64,000 nt of DNA from Hemerocallis citrina (lineage: Eukaryota; Streptophyta; Magnoliopsida; Asparagales; Asphodelaceae), in NCBI GenBank assembly GCA_017893485.1, contig CM030363.1, positions 113,579,073-113,643,072 on the forward strand, given 5' to 3'. A model generated the notes under the pieces. It was not told the DNA's origin and did no database searches. It saw only the letters and a program-made list of their open reading frames with translations. Of this stretch, positions 58,374 through 64,000 are shown piece by piece; positions within the stretch are counted from its first letter, which is position 1, and every line of letters starts with the position of its first letter. A program made the position numbers and the translations under genes.

Positions 58374-61042
58374 AGGGTGACAGGGCTGTGGGATGGTGTT
58401 CGGTTGGGGGAGATGGTGGTTGCTGTAACACCCCGAATTCCAAATTAGTCTAAATTCGAAGTTCCCTAAGATCTTTACACTTCACTTCGTACAATTTTAC
58501 AAAGAATTTAAAACGTTATTTACATCAGAGTCTTTTAAATCAATACGCAGCGGAATAAATAAAATACAACAATGATAAATGTAAAATTGTAACAACTTTA
58601 GCATTTAAGTAATCATCAGCAACAAATTCATCTTTATATCTTCTTATAAACTCCAAGTCCTGCATATAAAACTCTGGGCACGTCAGTTGCTTACAACCGA
58701 CGAAATATTATACACGGCCATCCACGCTATGCCGAAAGTATAACAATTCTTAAATAGTTTGACAAACACAAACTTGATCACAAAACAAACCTAAAGAGGG
58801 ACAATCCTATTGATGTCGTGGGTACTGTGCACCTAATCCTTAATGTAGTTATATATGTTAAATGACACTAATGCACACTTGTTCGAATTCTATGCATCCC
58901 ATACTACATAGGTCCGAGGGCAAGCCCTTAATCGTACTTCATCTTGTAAGGTTAGATCCTCGCTATGAGATTAACTACTACGGTAACTACGGTAAGTATC
59001 TTAGATGTTCTATGAGTTACGAGTCCATGTCCAGACAGCTTAGAGGAAAATCCCACATCATGACATGACGCATGATGCAGACAACCTGTGGACAATTCGC
59101 CTTCGTCATGGAACGATGGCACTACATACTCACCAAGAACCCCACAAGCGACGCCACAGTCCCGATAATTCCGGAGATATATCCACGTCATGACATGACG
59201 CATCATGCAGAAAGCCTGTGAACACTCTCACACCCTAGATCCGAGACCCTCATACTTGTGTTTTTCTCTTACTTTCATCACATCTCCACCATAGTGTAGT
59301 CCTTAAATTTTTAGTTTGTTTGAGAAGAAAATCATCACAACCTAGAGCTAGCTTATTCTACCGGACTTAAACCAAACAAAAGAGACAGTAAGCCCAACTG
59401 GCTACTTCTAAAGAGATGCTCAACCCACACTGGTTAGCTCTCAAATTCATTAATAAATACTGCCGGTCACTAGGGTCTCGCCTAGCCTCTAGATTCCAAC
59501 AACTATCTCGCTCTAGAGATCAACAATATTTTACATTCAATTTCAAAATAATATTTCAATTTCTATATTCATAAACTCTTTCTCAAAGAAAACATTTCTT
59601 ATAGTCTCAAAATATGAAGTAACACACTTCAACTTCCGTATAAATTTAATCACTTATAACATTGTGTGCAATTCAAATAATCTTAATCAAAATTTTAATA
59701 ACCAAAAAATCTTTTCGAGACGAAATGTAATTACATTCCAAATTTTCATCTCTCTTTAATTATACAAGAGTCACATTTTAATCGATAAAATCGAGTTCTT
59801 CAACATTATTTAATGTAAATTCCCCTTTAAATTCTCACAAGATATATCAAAATATTGTAGAAATGATTTTTATAAAGTCTAAACAATTTTAGAAGAATAA
59901 TAGAATTTTTTCCAATTTCTATTTCTCTTAAAAACTCTTAAATAAACCCAAACAAAATCAAATTTACATTTAAAAAACATAAAAACACAAAAAATGCAAA
60001 ACCCAAAAAGAAAGGCAGAGGGCCGGATTCGAACCCAGACCAACACCCCCCGCCCATGAACAGTAACCGACCCAAACCGCACCCAAAAACCAGAAGTCCA
60101 AGAGTGACTAACTGATATGATATTGCTTATTTACTTTATATGTCAATTGTACTGCATTTGGGAAAAATCAAATCCAAAAAAAAAAAAAACAAAGCTTCTA
60201 ACAATACTCGAACCCAATACCAGAGTCTCCGCCTAGCTACAGTAACATACCCAAAACTCACCCGAAGACTAGTAGGTCTTGAGTGACTAACCGATATGAA
60301 GGGAGTTAAATTATTTATATGTTGATTGTACTGAATTGGAGAAAAAACAAATTTCAAGGAAAAAAGAGTCTCATCAATCAATTTGTACTTATTCAAAATC
60401 TAAATTATTTTCCAGAATGTATTTCTATCAAAATACAGTATAGAATACATATTCAAACTTTATAAAATTCTCTTTTTTGATAATGTAACAAAAAGCTTCC
60501 TCCCAAATTGTATTAGAGAACAAATCTTATCAATTTTCAAATGAAGTGTTTTCTTTCATCAAAAACTTCTTTATAAAAAAATCCCATACTCATAAAATAT
60601 ATACTAATACACCTAAATACGTGCACTACAAATACGTGCGTCGCACGTAAAATATAAAAATACGAAATCAACTTTATCAACAGAAAAATATTTAAAGATA
60701 ATCGAAATACAACTTAAGAAAAAGATACTTAATAATTAATATATATTTCACAACGTAATCAATACGTACATAGAAAACACTTGCACCGCACGAATAAAAA
60801 ATATTTTAATTAAAATAACAAAAAAAATGAATTGCTATTTATAAAACGAATTCGAACACGTCAATAAATAAATAATTGAAATACATAGAAAATATCACAT
60901 GTAGTAGTGGATAAATACGTAATCGATACGTCCATCGATAACACGTATAAAACACGTAAAAACACAGAGATTAAAATTTATATTTGAGTTGACTCAAATA
61001 GGATTTTAAGAAGACGGGAAATGCTTAAATAGTAGAAATCCA
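58374..61042 (-). repeat. Element 2 LTR scrap and truncated family-2 LTR (B' copy)
   Basis: 58374-58423 matches the 50-base scrap at 33543-33592. From 58424 the family-2 LTR (TGTAACACCCCG) matches 33593-36206, with the same right-end truncation and the chimeric joint at 61043-61084. Confidence 0.8.
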
Positions 61043-61084
61043 AAATCCCTCTTCCCAAAATAGGATTTTAAGAAGCGAGGTTAA

Positions 61085-64000
61085 TGTCACGTCCCGCTTC
61101 CCAAAATAGTAATTCGAGCACGTAACGTAGGCCCAGCGAATGATGTAAACACCATCCATAAGCTGTACCAGACTAAGTCATCAATAAGAACAATAAAATA
61201 CAACCACGTAAGAAATATAACCACATGAATCAAAGATAAATTCCAATAATAAATGAAATAATCCAACAATATAAATATCCAACATCTAGAATCAAAACAA
61301 ACTACGGGTCATAAAGCACAAAAACACAGTGCAAGTTATAACAATGTTCAAGAAATAAATCTAGCAACAAATAAATCTAAGCAGCACAGACTGGTTCATC
61401 TTTAGAAACGTTGCTCGCCAATTCCTTCGGGAATAGATCCTTCAGTACCTGTAAAATCTTGATTTAAAAAGAAAGAAAAGAGTTCCCTTAGAGCAAGTCG
61501 TGGGCAGCAAGTAGAGAAAATAGAGGATAAAAGAAAGCATGTATATCAAAGAATAGGGACATGGTCAAAGACAAAGAACAAAACAAAGATAGGCAATAAT
61601 ATCAAAGGTGTACAATAATCACGCATGTAATGAGTGATGTCAAGTCAAGATCAAGCATGAGATGTAGGTTATTAAGTATTTTATTAATCTACCTAGTGCA
61701 CGTACTACTGCGTCCCATTCCACAGGTTCGGCGCAAGCACAGTGATCGTTTTAGACCGATGGTGAATTCACGGATCGTGTACTTGGCATTGATAACAATA
61801 AGTTACAATCATGAATCATCAATAAATCATTGCAATCAATACTCCTCCTTCCAAGACAATACAATATAATGATGAGGCCATACCGAATACATTTTCCAAT
61901 TGTTCACGACCAAGTCTACCCATAATACCCCGGCTTGTTAATAGTTTATTTTCATCCTATGTAAGCAAGCAAGAGAGTTTCAATGTTGTATAATACTAAG
62001 TGTGTCTAATTCTATGCGCTACAGACAAAGCATGAGGCAAACACATCAAATAAGCACAATTCACATAATCAGGACAGCATAACCTTGCTGTACTGAAATA
62101 TAGATTACAACCACTACAAAATAGCAAATCTGAATTCGCCGAGAGTTCTAGAAAGTAGACTTCGACACGATTCCAATGAATATAATTAAGGCATATAAAG
62201 GATACAGGAACGAGGGTGAAAACTCTATTCTATTCAAGTTTTATGTTCAGGCAACAGGGAATAGGTTGTGTTCAACTAATTATTTCATGTCAGAGAACTC
62301 TTTAATGAAATCTATAAAAATTCAGGAAAGTACCTGTTCATGTCTAGGTCCAGCATAATTTATTTTAGAGTTTTCTTTTACTGTTAACAGGATCAAATAA
62401 AATATAGAACAACAGGATACGCATGCAATTGTGAGTCTGAAATTTATAACATAGATGAACTAAAATGTTGATATCTAGCAAATGACACATCGAAACTTAG
62501 ATCCGTCAAAGGATGTTAAACTAGACATTAGAGGCTAAAAATTCATGTTTGTAGAGTAAATTCAAATTATGACATTATCATGGGTGAAAATCCGATTCCA
62601 AATGAAACAACTAGCAGTCCAGAAATTGTCTTAACATGAATAGGCAAATAAATAAATCATATAATCACATATAGCATGCAAATTGGTAGTCAAAGTAATC
62701 CTAGGTGTCAACATGCAAATTTCTAACTTTTAGATACAATTATGACAGGCATGGTATCAATTCATTGATCAACTTCAATCTAGCACATACAATTTAACAT
62801 GTCCAACTTGTCAAGTAGTCCTATGCATGAATCTAGTTATTTAAATGTCCATATGCATGAAACAATGCGGACTATGTTTTAGATCAAAGAGATAGCACTA
62901 TGTTAAGAGTATGTCGGGTTAGCTCGTGTAAACCGTCAATAAACTTAACGAAATTGTCAAAACCAGTATGATAACGAAATGGACGGGATCTACCTGCGGG
63001 AGATCAAATAAACTTGAACAGAGTAAAATGCTAGTTCAAGAAGAGACTTACCTGTTATATTGCAAATTCAAATAATAAGAATAACGGGATCAAAATCCCG
63101 GGCAAAAATCCCAAAGACACGTGCGAAATACGTTCGAAGAAACAAAAGCAAACAAAACAACAGCTCACGGCAAGATCACACCAAATTGACCAGAACAGCA
63201 AACAGCAATCTCCGGATCCGCTGTGCGCCGAACACCAAACAGCGAGCTCGCACAATCGGTCAGCATCTTCAACCTCGGCACGGAGAGAGAGAGAGAGAAC
63301 GGCTGCGACTGCGGTGAGGCACTGCAATGGGGCGGAGCGACATCGGCACCACGGCGAAGACGTCGGCACCACGGTCAGGAAGCGACGGTGGCGATGCCAG
63401 CCTCGACGAAGACGACTCTGTTTTCGGTTAGAAACAGAGGGACAACGACAATGGCGATCGGAGACTCGAACGGCGACGCTAGGCCTTCGGTGGAGCACTG
63501 AGGGATGGCGGTGATAATGGTGGGGTGCACGGAGATGGGTTAGGGTGACGAGAAAAACCACGGTGGATTGGGTCGACGAGGAGAACAGGGATGACGATGA
63601 GGGAACAAGACGGCAATAAGGTCGAGGGGATGGAGACGATGATGGTGGTGACGGAGGTGGAAGGGGATCGGAGTAGCCAACAGGGTATAGGGTTTCGGTT
63701 TGGTTTTGGGGTGCAACGAAAACAGAGATGGGATCAGGGAGAGAGAAACGACGGTGAGAGAGAGAGAGTAGAATAGATTTAGGGTTATTTTAATAGGGTA
63801 TATATAGAGAATCAAGAATTAGGGTTTTAGGTTGAGATTATGTGGGTTTTAGGTATCGGTTTTGGCTCTAAAAAGAGAAAAATGAATGCAATGAAATGAG
63901 ACGAACATAAAGAAGAACAAATCAGACTCAAAATAGAAACAGCGAAATTTGCAAAGAGAACATAATCCAATCAAAGAACACAGATCGATCAAGAAAGAAC
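61085..64000 (-). repeat. Element 1 3' LTR (B' copy, cut by window end)
   Basis: It starts TGTCACGTCCCGC after GTTAA (61080-61084) and matches 36249-39171. The remaining 100 bp and the element body lie beyond the window. The AG microsatellite at 63283-63298 is shorter than in the first copy. Confidence 0.93.

Larger units (their letters stand above)
52684..64000. repeat. Segmental duplication block B' (second copy)
   Basis: This is the second copy of block B. The window ends inside its element 1 3' LTR, at the equivalent of 39171, so the match probably continues into a third copy of element 1 outside the window. It lies on the far side of the 500-N gap from the first copy, so its place in the array depends on scaffolding. 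Confidence 0.95.

Overview
The window is an AT-rich block of plant nuclear DNA, almost certainly from a flowering plant. It is built wholly of nested LTR retrotransposons; I see no host gene, rRNA or intact tRNA gene. The plant assignment rests on Ty3/gypsy pol remnants with a C-terminal chromodomain (chromovirus, Tekay/Del-like), primer-binding sites matching initiator tRNA-Met (TGGTATCAGAGC), very long LTRs (about 3 kb), 5-bp target-site duplications (TSDs) and a foldback MITE. The species cannot be told from the sequence.

Two large duplications set the layout. Block A (1-9883) recurs as A' (39535-49431), about 1% different by eye. Block B (27816-39171) recurs as B' (52684-64000), about 0.3-0.5% different by eye. 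The order is A - C (unique, 9884-27815) - B - A' - a 500-N gap (49432-49931) - D (49932-52683) - B'. B runs without a break into A', so the window crosses a tandem array of a B-A-(variable filler) unit, or partly an uncollapsed haplotype beside a scaffold gap.

The layers can be read from LTR ends and TSDs. The base is a plus-strand LTR (around 25042-27998). Element 2, a minus-strand chromovirus, entered it at 27998/27999. The 3' LTR of element 2 is now in pieces (27999-30603, 33543-33592, 45848-46370). The pieces are separated by a plus-strand solo LTR (30604-33537, TSD GGAGG), a truncated family-2 LTR (33593-36206) and element 1 (36249-45842, TSD GTTAA). The integrase of element 2 is itself split by a 2955-bp solo LTR (7412-10366, TSD CTGCA) and a further LTR (from 10547). 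Region C adds element 3 (13221-24711). It has two family-2 LTRs, a PBS and a polypurine tract but no recognisable pol, and it carries a Tat/Ogre-like solo LTR and a hairpin MITE. A plus-strand integrase/chromodomain scrap follows at 24733-25041.

Element 1 is the only element with a near-complete gag-PR-RT-RNaseH-INT-chromodomain order. It is dead: stops fall in every domain, the catalytic Glu of integrase lies beyond a stop, one RNase H acidic residue is replaced, and its 5' LTR has lost the TATA region. Its most interesting feature is a 129-nt, U-rich, GT...AG segment between the gag zinc knuckle and the protease. Removing it would join the two domains exactly in frame and delete a stop codon, so it looks like a spliceosomal intron controlling Gag versus Gag-Pol output. 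Other signals worth checking are a conserved, covarying hairpin in the family-2 LTRs, repeated tRNA-like B-box modules in the same LTRs, and a cluster of ACAGTCGAC motifs.
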